Shown: positions 1 through 7,167 of the stretch, piece after piece
How the letters are laid out: each line of letters starts with the position of its first letter
How positions within the stretch are numbered: position 1 is the first letter of the stretch
DNA from: Candidatus Gallacutalibacter pullicola
Lineage (GTDB): Bacteria; Bacillota; Clostridia; Oscillospirales; Acutalibacteraceae
Length of the DNA: 33,870 nt
Reading direction: 5' to 3'
Assembly (NCBI GenBank): GCA_018712265.1
Contig: DVHF01000049.1
Location: forward strand, 1-33,870
Translations under genes and position numbers: made by a program
Notes under the pieces: model-generated
The model's database searches: none
What the model saw: the letters and a program-made list of their open reading frames with translations, nothing else
What the model was told of the DNA's origin: nothing

Positions 1-12
1 TTGATTTTACAT

Positions 13-41
13 CTTTTTTCCGCGGCGGATTGTGCTATACT
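13..41 (+). promoter_or_regulatory. Extended -10 promoter for the glycosyltransferase gene
   Basis: TATACT lies at 36-41 and is preceded by TGC, giving an extended -10 (TGTGCTATACT). The -35 position 17 bp upstream is poor (CTTTTT at 13-18), which is typical when a TGn element is present. Start of transcription would be near base 48, about 60 nt ahead of the ATG at 110. The same TGTGCTATAAT-like core recurs at other promoters in this window. Confidence 0.55.
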
Positions 42-109
42 AGAAAGCGGGAAAGAGCATCAAAAAATATTTTCCACAGACTTCGCTTTGGCAACGGAGG
101 GATTTTATC

Positions 110-1090
110 ATGCAGGCGTTGGAGTTATCGATCATACTTCCCGTAAAGGATGCAGAGCGGGAACTGCCGGGGATCCTCCAATTTATGGAAACGCAGACAG
201 AGGGTCTGGAAAAGGAAATCATCGTTGTGGATATGGGCTCGAGCGACCGCACGGTTTGGGAGGCTGTGCAGTTTATCAAGGGCCGGGAGATCCACGGATG
301 CGTGGTGCAGAACGGCCCGGGGACGGTTCCGGCTGCGCTGAATACAGGTTTGCAGAAAGCTGCGGGCGAGTACGTCTCCTTTATCTTTGCGCGGCGTCTT
401 TACCGTGATTTTATCCGCGGATATCTGGAAACGGCCCGCCGCATGGAGGCTGATTTGATATACGGAAGCGCAAACGAGGCGGAGGCGAAGCTTGCCAGCC
501 GCCGCGCTATCAATATTCTGGCGCCCAAGCGGCTGAGCGGGCCGGAGCTTCTGAAAAGTGTGGTCAAAGGCGAAATCCAGATGGACATGTCCGCGATCCT
601 GTTTCGCCGGAGCCTCCTGCTGGAGAATCATATTTCCTTTGAGATCACGAACGCCGTCGGCTATTCGGAGGAGTTTATTTACCGCTGCCTGCTGGCGGCG
701 AAAGCGCCCGCGCAGTCGCCCACGGTGATGCGCAGATATCCGGAGCTTGAGATGAAGCGCGGCAAAACGCTGAACTACGGACGCGATATTTTCCAGTATG
801 TGGATTCCATGCGCCGGATCGAGACAAGGCTCAAGGCGTGCTGTCCGGATCAGAAAGAACTGCTCGATCTGTTCACGCATGAAAAAATTCCGTCGGTGAT
901 TCTGTATTGTGTGGACGTCCTGCTCCGGGAAGGGGAAAGCGCGTCGGATATCCGCGGCTATCTGAGGCAAGGAGGGTACGATCGCCTGCTGACGGTCAAC
1001 CGCCATACAAGCGGGCCGCTTTACCGCCGCGTGCAGAGATGGAAGCTTGCGCCCATGCTCTACCGTCCTGCCAAAGAAGCGGCTGACTGA
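110..1090 (+). CDS. GT2-like (GT-A fold) glycosyltransferase lacking a clear DXD motif
   Basis: A 326-residue protein whose N-terminus (SIILPVKDAE, then IIVVDMGSSDRT near residues 37-48) matches the nucleotide-sugar-binding start of family 2 glycosyltransferases. The usual sequence NxGLxxAxGEYVxFLDxDD is recognisable as LNTGLQKAAGEYVSFIFARR, but the acidic DXD metal site is replaced by an Arg-rich stretch. A later EE pair (YSEEFIYRCL) could be the equivalent of the catalytic-base region. There are no membrane segments, so it should be cytosolic. The ATG at 110 is preceded by a GGAGGG Shine-Dalgarno sequence. The gene stands alone with its own promoter and a hairpin terminator after it. Family assignment is reasonably sure; activity is doubtful because of the missing DXD, and substrate is unknown. 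It could be a divergent or inactive member with a binding or regulatory role. Confidence 0.75.
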   Translation: MQALELSIILPVKDAERELPGILQFMETQTEGLEKEIIVVDMGSSDRTVWEAVQFIKGREIHGCVVQNGPGTVPAALNTGLQKAAGEYVSFIFARRLYRDFIRGYLETARRMEADLIYGSANEAEAKLASRRAINILAPKRLSGPELLKSVVKGEIQMDMSAILFRRSLLLENHISFEITNAVGYSEEFIYRCLLAAKAPAQSPTVMRRYPELEMKRGKTLNYGRDIFQYVDSMRRIETRLKACCPDQKELLDLFTHEKIPSVILYCVDVLLREGESASDIRGYLRQGGYDRLLTVNRHTSGPLYRRVQRWKLAPMLYRPAKEAAD

Positions 1091-1110
1091 TTGATCTGAA
1101 ACAGCAGAAA

Positions 1111-1164
1111 TGCCCCGGCTTATCCGACAACTATTGCGGATCGCCGGGGCAAACATTATTTTTG
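1111..1164 (+). terminator. Intrinsic terminator between convergent genes
   Basis: TGCCCCGGC at 1111-1119 pairs with GCCGGGGCA at 1143-1151, with an inner TCCG/CGGA pairing, followed by a T-rich stretch (ATTATTTTTG). It sits between the stop of the glycosyltransferase and the end of the minus-strand small gene, and may serve both strands. Confidence 0.7.
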
Positions 1165-1368
1165 TTTGCTTCGCAGGAGAAGCCATCCTGCCGTTAAACT
1201 GACAAACTTCAGCGAAAGGGAGAGATCTTCCCGAAGAGATAAAAGTCCGGGCAGATTTGCGTCAAATTCGGTGAACAGGCCGATGATCAATTCCGCAAGG
1301 ATTGGCGACAGAAACAGAAGAATGACTGATCCCGCCAGCAGGACAATCTGGATATCGCTGCGCAGCAT
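1156..1368 (-). CDS. Small two-helix membrane protein, unknown function
   Basis: A 70-residue protein with two hydrophobic stretches (about residues 7-30, IQIVLLAGSVILLFLSPIL, and about 52-66, LKFVSLTAGWLLL) and a short basic C-terminus (RSKQK). The ATG at 1368 has a strong AGAGGGG ribosome site about 8 nt upstream, and a promoter lies upstream on the same strand, so I think it is a real gene and not a chance reading frame. It is transcribed towards the glycosyltransferase and the two share a terminator region. A palindrome at its predicted transcription start suggests it is regulated. I do not recognise the family. Confidence 0.65.
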   Translation of the reverse strand: MLRSDIQIVLLAGSVILLFLSPILAELIIGLFTEFDANLPGLLSLREDLSLSLKFVSLTAGWLLLRSKQK

Positions 1369-1393
1369 AAAGCAACCCCTCTTTCCAGATGAG

Positions 1394-1411
1394 TTAGTTG
1401 AAAGTAACTAA
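1394..1411. promoter_or_regulatory. Candidate operator palindrome at the start of the small membrane gene
   Basis: TTAGTT (1394-1399) and AACTAA (1406-1411) form a perfect 6-bp inverted repeat with a 6-bp centre. It lies just downstream of the minus-strand -10 (1416-1421), over the predicted transcription start, which is a typical repressor position. Size and spacing suit a MarR/winged-helix type dimer, but no regulator gene is adjacent. Confidence 0.45.
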
Positions 1412-1415
1412 AATT

Positions 1416-1445
1416 ATTATAGCATGAGTGCCGGGCTTCTGTAAA
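1416..1445 (-). promoter_or_regulatory. Promoter of the small membrane protein gene
   Basis: On the minus strand: TTTACA (plus 1440-1445), an 18-bp spacer and TATAAT (plus 1416-1421), with TGC directly before the -10 (extended -10). Transcription would start near plus 1409, inside the TTAGTT/AACTAA palindrome. Confidence 0.6.
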
Positions 1446-1502
1446 GTAGAATCCGGCTTTTGACGGCTGTTGTTTTCGGTCTGATCCGCTGTTGTCTGGG
1501 GC

Positions 1503-1531
1503 TTGATGGAGGTGGGGAAATGTGCTATAAT
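1503..1531 (+). promoter_or_regulatory. Promoter of the miaB operon
   Basis: TTGATG (1503-1508), a 17-bp spacer and a perfect TATAAT (1526-1531) with an extended TGTGC before it. The start of transcription would be near 1538, about 60 nt upstream of the miaB TTG start. Confidence 0.7.
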
Positions 1532-1599
1532 AACACAGAATGGCATGTGGACAGTGCCATCGGAAAAACTATCAACCATAAGATTAAGGAGGTAGCGCA

Positions 1600-3015
1600 T
1601 TGGAGGAAAATCTCCTTGCTCCTGCGGACAGCCGTTCCCAGGAGGAATATGCCGCCGAAGTATCCCAGATTATGACGGTCCGGGCGATGGGACAGGTGCC
1701 GCTGGCCTATATCCGGACGTATGGCTGCCAGCAGAACGTCGCTGACAGCGAAAAAATAAAGGGCCTGTTGGAGCGCATGGGCTTCCAGTTCACGGAGACC
1801 GAGGAGGACGCCGATTTCATCCTGTTCAATACCTGCGCTGTGCGCGAGCACGCGGAGGATCGCGTGTTTGGAAACGTGGGCGCGCTCAAGAACAGCAAGC
1901 GGCGCCACCCGTCCCAGATCATCGCCGTGTGCGGCTGCATGATGGAACAGGAGCACGCCGCCGAACGGATCCGCAAGAGCTTTCCGTTTGTGAGCCTTGT
2001 GTTCGGCACCCATATGATCCACCGGCTCCCCGAGCTGCTTTACGAGACCATCACCGGAGGCAGGCGCGTGTTTGCACGCGGCGGGGAATCCCCTGTCATC
2101 ACGGAGGGACTCCCAGTGCACCGCGACAGCCGCTTCAAGGCGTGGCTCACCGTCATGTACGGCTGCGATAATTTCTGTTCGTACTGCATTGTGCCATATG
2201 TGCGCGGCCGAGAACGCAGCCGCAGCCCGCAGGCCATTGTGGAGGAATTCCGCGCTCTTGTGGCCGAGGGGTATAAGGACATCACGCTGCTGGGGCAGAA
2301 CGTCAATTCCTACGGCAAGGGGCTCGAGGATCCCATCAGCTTTGCGGAGCTCCTGCGCCGGCTCGACGAGACGGAGGGCGATTACCGCATCCGGTTCATG
2401 ACGTCCCATCCCAAGGATGCGACCCACGAGCTGTTTGACACAATAGCGGCCTCCAAACACATCAGCCACCATGTGCATCTCCCGTTCCAGTCGGGCAACG
2501 ATCGCGTCCTGCGCGAGATGAACCGCCGGTACGACCGCGAAAAATACCTCTCGCTGGTATCCTATGCCAAGCAGAAAATCCCGGATCTTTCCCTCACCTC
2601 CGACGTGATTGTCGGATTCCCGGGCGAAACGTACGAGGAATTCTGCGATACTCTCAGTCTGATCCGCGAGGTGGGCTTCACCTCGCTGTTCACCTTTATC
2701 TATTCCCCGAGGGAGGGGACGCGCGCGGCCAAAATGGACGACCCCATCCCGCACGAGGAAAAGGCCCGCTGGATGGCGGAGCTGCTGCGGACGCAGGAGG
2801 AGATCTCCACGGTGCGGTGCGCCGCGATGGTAGGCCGGACGGAGCGCGTGCTCGTCGAGGGAATCAACGAAAAGACCGGGCTGCTGGAATGCCGCACGGA
2901 CGGCAATCTGATTGTCGAAACAGAGGGGCCTGCCGAAAGAATCGGTTCGTTCGCGGACGTTGCGATCACCTCCGCCGGGAATTTTATCCTGCGCGGCAGG
3001 TTTGCGGAGGAATAA
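1600..3015 (+). CDS. miaB: tRNA-2-methylthio-N6-dimethylallyladenosine synthase MiaB
   Basis: A 471-residue radical-SAM methylthiotransferase that adds the 2-methylthio group to i6A37 of tRNAs reading UNN codons. The N-terminal MTTase domain carries the three cluster cysteines (YGCQQN, C43; NTCAVRE, C79; GCM, C113). The radical-SAM domain has GCDNFCSYC (C189, C193, C196). The C-terminus, about 400-465, resembles a TRAM RNA-binding domain. The start is TTG at 1600, chosen because AAGGAGG at 1586-1592 sits 7 nt upstream; there is no better ATG. It makes a functional pair with miaA, 6 kb downstream in the same direction, which makes the i6A substrate. The miaB-ylbF-mutS order is a conserved Firmicute arrangement. 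Confidence 0.95.
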   Translation: MEENLLAPADSRSQEEYAAEVSQIMTVRAMGQVPLAYIRTYGCQQNVADSEKIKGLLERMGFQFTETEEDADFILFNTCAVREHAEDRVFGNVGALKNSKRRHPSQIIAVCGCMMEQEHAAERIRKSFPFVSLVFGTHMIHRLPELLYETITGGRRVFARGGESPVITEGLPVHRDSRFKAWLTVMYGCDNFCSYCIVPYVRGRERSRSPQAIVEEFRALVAEGYKDITLLGQNVNSYGKGLEDPISFAELLRRLDETEGDYRIRFMTSHPKDATHELFDTIAASKHISHHVHLPFQSGNDRVLREMNRRYDREKYLSLVSYAKQKIPDLSLTSDVIVGFPGETYEEFCDTLSLIREVGFTSLFTFIYSPREGTRAAKMDDPIPHEEKARWMAELLRTQEEISTVRCAAMVGRTERVLVEGINEKTGLLECRTDGNLIVETEGPAERIGSFADVAITSAGNFILRGRFAEE

Positions 3016-3049
3016 GCCGTTCCGCAGCGGAGTGTCCATGCGGAACGGC
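3016..3049 (+). other. Hairpin directly after the miaB stop codon
   Basis: GCCGTTCCGCA (3016-3026) and TGCGGAACGGC (3039-3049) form an 11-bp perfect stem with a 12-nt loop beginning on the base after the TAA. No U-tract follows, so it is more likely an mRNA 3' stabiliser or partial attenuator than a full intrinsic terminator. Confidence 0.6.
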
Positions 3050-3153
3050 ATGGCCTTGTCTCAGAGATTTTCAAAGGGGGACTGCGGTTTCCGCGCCCCG
3101 GAAAATAAATTTTATATGGCCGGACATCCCCGGCGTACAATGGAGGAACCAGA

Positions 3154-3561
3154 ATGGATATTATTGAAATGACCCGTGAGCTTTGCAGAGAGCTTCAGAA
3201 GGACGAGCGTTTTATCACGCTTCAGATGGTCCAGCAGAAGGCGGACGCCGACGCGGAGCTCCAGGCTCTGATCGGTGATTTTAACATCAAGCGCATGGCG
3301 ATCCAGAACGAGGCCGCCAAGGAGAACCGCTCTGATGAAAAGCTCCAGCAGCTGAATACGGAACTGCGCCAGTGCTATGCCACGGTGATGCAGAATCCCA
3401 ACATGATCGCCTACAATGAGGCCAAGGACGCGATGGACGCCCTGCTCCAGCGGATCAACGCGATCATCACGCAGTCCGCGGAGGGCGGCGATCCGGATAC
3501 GGCGGACTACGATCCCAGCTCGTGCGGCGGGGACTGCGGCAGCTGCGCCGGATGCCACTGA
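3154..3561 (+). CDS. YlbF/YmcA-family protein with a cysteine-rich tail
   Basis: A 135-residue helical protein of the YlbF/YmcA family (Com_YlbF). In B. subtilis, YlbF, YmcA and YaaT form a complex that carries [4Fe-4S] clusters and affects RNase Y-dependent mRNA processing, competence, sporulation and biofilm formation. Residues 1-110 are the all-helical domain (ELCRELQKDERF, LQALIGDFNIKRMAIQ, NPNMIAYNEAKDAMDALLQRIN). The tail ends in CGGDCGSCAGCH, spacing C-x3-C-x2-C-x2-C, a plausible iron-sulfur or zinc ligand set. ATG 3154 has a GGAGG site 7 nt upstream. Its place between miaB and mutS matches ymcA in B. subtilis. Which of the YlbF or YmcA paralogues it corresponds to cannot be told by eye. 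Confidence 0.85.
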   Translation: MDIIEMTRELCRELQKDERFITLQMVQQKADADAELQALIGDFNIKRMAIQNEAAKENRSDEKLQQLNTELRQCYATVMQNPNMIAYNEAKDAMDALLQRINAIITQSAEGGDPDTADYDPSSCGGDCGSCAGCH

Positions 3562-3584
3562 TACCGGCTGAAACGTCAGGAAAT

Positions 3585-3656
3585 CGCCCCGTTGATCCAC
3601 ACGATCGGCGGGGCGGTGAGTTTATCTGAAAGGGCCGTGCCGGGGAACGGCTTTTT
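3585..3656 (+). other. Two hairpins between the YlbF-family gene and mutS, possible attenuator
   Basis: A near-perfect 13-bp stem runs from CGCCCCGTTGATC (3585-3597) to GATCGGCGGGGCG (3603-3615) with a 5-nt loop and two G-U pairs. A second, weaker stem (AAAGGGCCGT 3629-3638 with ACGGCTTTTT 3647-3656, including G-U pairs) ends in five Ts and looks like a weak terminator. Together they could limit read-through into mutS. No other gene fits in 3562-3729, and I see no strong promoter there. Confidence 0.5.
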
Positions 3657-3729
3657 CAGACACCCTCACCCCGGCGCAGCCGGACGGACTCGAAACGGAT
3701 ATTCAAACGGATAAGGGGATTTACGAAAT

Positions 3730-6354
3730 ATGGCAGATTTATCGCCCATGATGCGGCAGTACTTTGAAATTAAGGAGCTGAACCCGGATACGATCCTGTT
3801 CTTCCGGCTGGGGGATTTTTACGAGATGTTTTTCGACGACGCGAAGCTTGCCTCGCGCGAGCTGGAGCTGACCCTCACCAGCCGCGACTGCGGCCTCGAG
3901 GAGCGCGCGCCGATGTGCGGCGTGCCGTTCCACAGCTACGAGACGTACGCCGCCCGGCTGCTCGCCAAGGGGTACAAGGTGGCTATCTGCGAGCAGATGG
4001 AGGATCCCGCTCTGGCAAAGGGGCTCGTCAAGCGCGGCGTGATCCGCGTCATCACGCCGGGCACCGTCGTGGAGAGCAGTATGCTCGACGAAACGAAAAA
4101 TAACTATCTGTGCTCCATTTTTGTGGATCACCTGCGGGCGGGGCTGTGCTTCGCGGATGTCTCCACCGGGGAGCTGCGCGCCACGCTGCTGGAGGAGGAT
4201 TCGCAGCAGCGTCTGGAGCAGCGGATCAAGGACGAAATGAGCCGTTTTTCCCCGCGCGAAACGCTGATCCATCCGGATGTGACGTCGCTTCAGGGACTGC
4301 CGGAATTTTTCCGCGAGCGGCTGAGCACATCGCTGGAATGTCTGGGTGAGGCGGATTATTCCCTCGAGGACGGCATGCAGCTGACGCTGCGCCAGTTCGG
4401 GGGCAATTCCCTGTCTGATCTGGAGCTGGAGGGCAAGCCGGAGGCGGTGCGGGCGATCGGCGCGCTGCTCAAATATGTGGAGCGCACCCAGCGTACCGGC
4501 ATGGAGCGTCTCGATAAATTTGAGATGTACACGACCGCGCAGTTCATGCGCCTCGATCTGAATGCCCGGCGGAACCTCGAACTCGTGGAAACGATGCGAA
4601 CCAAGGAGAAGCGAGGTTCCCTGCTGTGGACGCTGGACCGTACCAAAACGGCGATGGGCAAGCGTCTGATCCGCTCGTGGCTGGAACGGCCGCTGCTCAG
4701 CCCGGCGCAGATTGTGCGCCGCCAGAACGCGGTGCAGGAGCTTGTGGAGGACGCCATGATGCGGGACGCCGTCTCGGAGCAGCTCTCCGGGATCTACGAT
4801 TTGGAGCGGCTGATGACCCGTGTGGTCTACGGCTCCGCCAACGGCCGCGAGCTGCGTTCCCTCGGGACAGCGGCGTCGCGCCTGCCGGCGCTGCGCGAGG
4901 CGATCCGGGAATCCAAATCGTCGATGCTCTGCCAGTTCTATCAGGACATCGATCCCCTTGACGACATCTGCGATCTGGTGAACCGCGCCATTGTGGACGA
5001 TCCGCCGTTCTCCATCCGCGAGGGCGGGATCATCCGTCCCGGATACAGCGAGGAGCTGGATCAGCTCACCGGCGATATGACGAACGGCAAGGGATTCCTG
5101 GCACAGATCGAAGCCAAGGAACGCGAGCGCACCGGCATCCCCAAGCTGAAAATCGGGTACAACCGTGTATTCGGGTATTACATAGAGATCTCCAATTCCT
5201 ACAAGAATCAGGCGCCGCCGGAGTATGTGCGCAAGCAGACGCTTGCCAACTGCGAGCGGTTCATCACGCCGGAGCTCAAGGATCTGGAAAGCCGTATCCT
5301 AGGCGCGCACGAGCGTTCGATCCAGCTGGAAACGCAGCTGTTCGACGAGGTGCGCACCCAGATCGCGAACCAGCTTTCGCGCGTTCAGAACACGGCGTCC
5401 ATGATCGCGCAGCTGGATGTTCTCACGTCCTTTGCGGAGGTATCCGCCGCCAATGATTACGTCCGGCCGACGATCAATCTCAGCGGGAAAATCATCCTCA
5501 AGGACAGCCGCCATCCGGTGGTGGAGGCGCTTTCGCGCGGCGCGCCGTTTGTGCCGAACAACGTGGAGCTGGATTCCGGAGACAACCGCGTGGCGATCAT
5601 CACAGGGCCAAACATGGCGGGCAAATCGACCTATATGCGTCAGATCGCGCTGATTGTGCTGATGGCGCAGGCGGGATGCTTTGTCCCGGCATCGGAGGCG
5701 GAGATCGGCGTGGTGGACGGTATTTATACGCGCGTCGGCGCGTCGGACGATCTTTCGTCGGGGCAGTCCACGTTCATGGTGGAGATGAGCGAGGTGGCGG
5801 AGATCCTGCAAAACGCTACGCGGGACAGCCTATTGATCCTCGACGAGATTGGCCGCGGAACGTCCACCTTTGACGGGATGAGCATCGCGCGGGCCGTGCT
5901 GGAATACGTCGCGGACAAGCGGCGGATCGGCGCGAAGGCGCTTTTTGCCACGCATTACCACGAACTCACCGCGCTGGAGGGCGAGGTCGCCGGGGTGAAG
6001 AATTACAATATTGCCGTCAAGAAGCGCGGCGACGATATCACGTTCCTGCGGCGTATCGTGCGCGGCGGCGCAGACGACAGCTTTGGTATTGAGGTGGCGA
6101 AGCTTGCCGGGATCCCGGATCGTGTTATTCATCGTGCGAAGCAGATCCTCAAGGAGATGGAGGGGGACGGTCAGGCCGCGGCGAAGAAAAGGGCGGAGCG
6201 CGCCCAGCCGCAGGAGGAGCCCGCGCAGATCACGTTTGCGCCCGCGGGGGAGCAGGAGGCGCTGCGCCGCCTGCGGGAGATGGATGTGAACACCCTCACG
6301 CCCATTGAGTGCATGAACCAGCTTTTTGAATTGAGCAGACTGCTCAAGGACTGA
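3730..6354 (+). CDS. mutS: DNA mismatch repair protein MutS
   Basis: An 874-residue mismatch-recognition ATPase, the usual length for MutS1. The N-terminal mismatch-binding domain has the Phe-x-Glu type region (FFRLGDFYEMFFDDA, residues about 24-38). Connector, lever and clamp domains follow (residues about 130-560). The ABC-type ATPase has Walker A GPNMAGKST (626-634), the signature region around SSGQSTF, and Walker B LLILDEIGRGTS with D705 and E706. A helix-turn-helix dimerisation tail ends the protein. MutS binds mispairs and recruits MutL, encoded next in the same direction. The ATG at 3730 has only a distant AAGGGG (3713-3718, 11 nt), so initiation may be modest. Confidence 0.97.
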   Translation: MADLSPMMRQYFEIKELNPDTILFFRLGDFYEMFFDDAKLASRELELTLTSRDCGLEERAPMCGVPFHSYETYAARLLAKGYKVAICEQMEDPALAKGLVKRGVIRVITPGTVVESSMLDETKNNYLCSIFVDHLRAGLCFADVSTGELRATLLEEDSQQRLEQRIKDEMSRFSPRETLIHPDVTSLQGLPEFFRERLSTSLECLGEADYSLEDGMQLTLRQFGGNSLSDLELEGKPEAVRAIGALLKYVERTQRTGMERLDKFEMYTTAQFMRLDLNARRNLELVETMRTKEKRGSLLWTLDRTKTAMGKRLIRSWLERPLLSPAQIVRRQNAVQELVEDAMMRDAVSEQLSGIYDLERLMTRVVYGSANGRELRSLGTAASRLPALREAIRESKSSMLCQFYQDIDPLDDICDLVNRAIVDDPPFSIREGGIIRPGYSEELDQLTGDMTNGKGFLAQIEAKERERTGIPKLKIGYNRVFGYYIEISNSYKNQAPPEYVRKQTLANCERFITPELKDLESRILGAHERSIQLETQLFDEVRTQIANQLSRVQNTASMIAQLDVLTSFAEVSAANDYVRPTINLSGKIILKDSRHPVVEALSRGAPFVPNNVELDSGDNRVAIITGPNMAGKSTYMRQIALIVLMAQAGCFVPASEAEIGVVDGIYTRVGASDDLSSGQSTFMVEMSEVAEILQNATRDSLLILDEIGRGTSTFDGMSIARAVLEYVADKRRIGAKALFATHYHELTALEGEVAGVKNYNIAVKKRGDDITFLRRIVRGGADDSFGIEVAKLAGIPDRVIHRAKQILKEMEGDGQAAAKKRAERAQPQEEPAQITFAPAGEQEALRRLREMDVNTLTPIECMNQLFELSRLLKD

Positions 6355-6545
6355 GCGTCAAGGAGTTTTCACCCTGCCCGGGCGCGCGCAATTTGAAACT
6401 TTCAGCTTCACCCAGCTGGGATTATTTGCTCTGCTCGAGCGGGGCGGAAATATTTGAAGCCGCAGGCTTCACCGGAATATGATCTATCGGACCTGCGAGG
6501 TCCCGGCGAAAGGGGCGTTCGGGCCGCCCCCTAACACCCCCGGCC

Positions 6546-6573
6546 CATCCTTTTCTTCTGGAAGAAAAGGATG
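6546..6573. repeat. Perfect 13-bp inverted repeat with a 2-nt loop
   Basis: CATCCTTTTCTTC (6546-6558) and GAAGAAAAGGATG (6561-6573) are exact reverse complements separated by TG. It could form a cruciform or an RNA hairpin; there is no U-tract on either side that would make it a clear terminator. Two more inverted repeats follow at once: TTTAAG-GGGAC/GTCCC-CTTAAA (6584-6610) and GGCCGTG/CACGGCC (6635-6661). Confidence 0.75.
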
Positions 6574-6921
6574 CAAAAGACCATTTAAGAGGGACTATGT
6601 CCCCCTTAAAGATTCCCCTGTGGGGGAGCCCTCTGGCCGTGTCCCCCACACCCCCACGGCCGGAAACCTTTGAGATGGGAGTAGCCGTAGTAAGAGCGCG
6701 TTGGCTTTTTTGTCCGGGCTGATCCCTCCGATCTTAGTTTATGATTGCGGCAATCGTACCTCGCGTCCGAGTCTCCGCAGGCTGGTACGCGCTGACATAG
6801 CCCGGAGCAGCGCAGCGCGGTGGGCCTGCGGCCCAATGCTTGGTCTGTGTGGATCCTCCGGTTCGGAAATGCCTTCGCATTTCCGAAAGTGTGCGCGCCA
6901 AAGGCGCGCACTCCGATAAGC

Positions 6922-6992
6922 CCGCCACCGCGACACAGTGCCAATGTGAAACGGCATTTCAGCGACCGGAGGGAGCGATCCGCGTTTTACGT
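6922..6992 (+). repeat. Dispersed repeat, copy A (core GCGACCGGAGGGAGCGAT)
   Basis: The segment carries CCACCGCGACA, a variable stretch, then AACGGCATTTCAGCGACC, the core GCGACCGGAGGGAGCGAT (6962-6979) and CCGCGTTTTACGT. The same order of blocks occurs reversed at 16217-16293 and in the same orientation at 27536-27606, with a core-only fragment at 27439-27459. It is an intergenic repeat family of about 70-75 bp, each intact copy lying near a CAGGC-type palindrome. Confidence 0.8.
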
Positions 6993-7167
6993 CAAGGCTT
7001 AGCCTTGACCGCGGAGGTCACGGCGCACGACACGGATTATGTGCAGGCTTAGCCTGCCGCGGAGGTTACGATGCGCGGCGCGTTCTGCTCACCGCAGGTG
7101 TGTACAGGCTTAGCCCGCCGCGTAGCGCGATCTGCTCATTGCAGGTGCCTGCTTAGAAAGGATAAAA

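Larger units (their letters stand above)
6355..7167. repeat. 813-bp repeat field between mutS and mutL
   Basis: No gene is supported here; the open frames are short, overlap each other on both strands and have no ribosome sites. Instead the stretch is packed with perfect short hairpins, many with 3- or 4-nt loops: GAAGCC/GGCTTC (6456-6470), GGACCT/AGGTCC (6489-6503), GGGCC/GGCCC (6822-6834), CGGAAATGC/GCATTTCCG (6864-6885), GTGCGCGCC/GGCGCGCAC (6891-6911), GTCAAGGC/GCCTTGAC (6991-7009) and GCAGGC/GCCTGC (7043-7057). The end (6990-7142) reads as three degenerate units of about 45-57 bp, each opening with an AGGCTTAGCC palindrome. Parts of the field recur at 16.2, 27.4 and 32.0 kb. It splits what is normally a tight mutS-mutL pair. 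Confidence 0.75.

Noticed and set aside
1-408. A 135-codon frame starting at base 1
   Set aside because: It overlaps the glycosyltransferase in another frame and covers its promoter, and its sequence resembles nothing.
1525-3051. A 508-codon open frame on the minus strand across miaB
   Set aside because: It is fully antisense to a clear miaB gene, has no family motif or ribosome site, and is a by-product of GC-rich codon bias. The same holds for other long antisense frames over mutS, mutL, miaA, the HlyD-like gene and deoB.
6479-7052. Short overlapping frames in the mutS-mutL gap as possible peptides
   Set aside because: They have no ribosome sites, run on both strands through hairpins, and their translations are low-quality Arg/Pro/Cys-rich strings.
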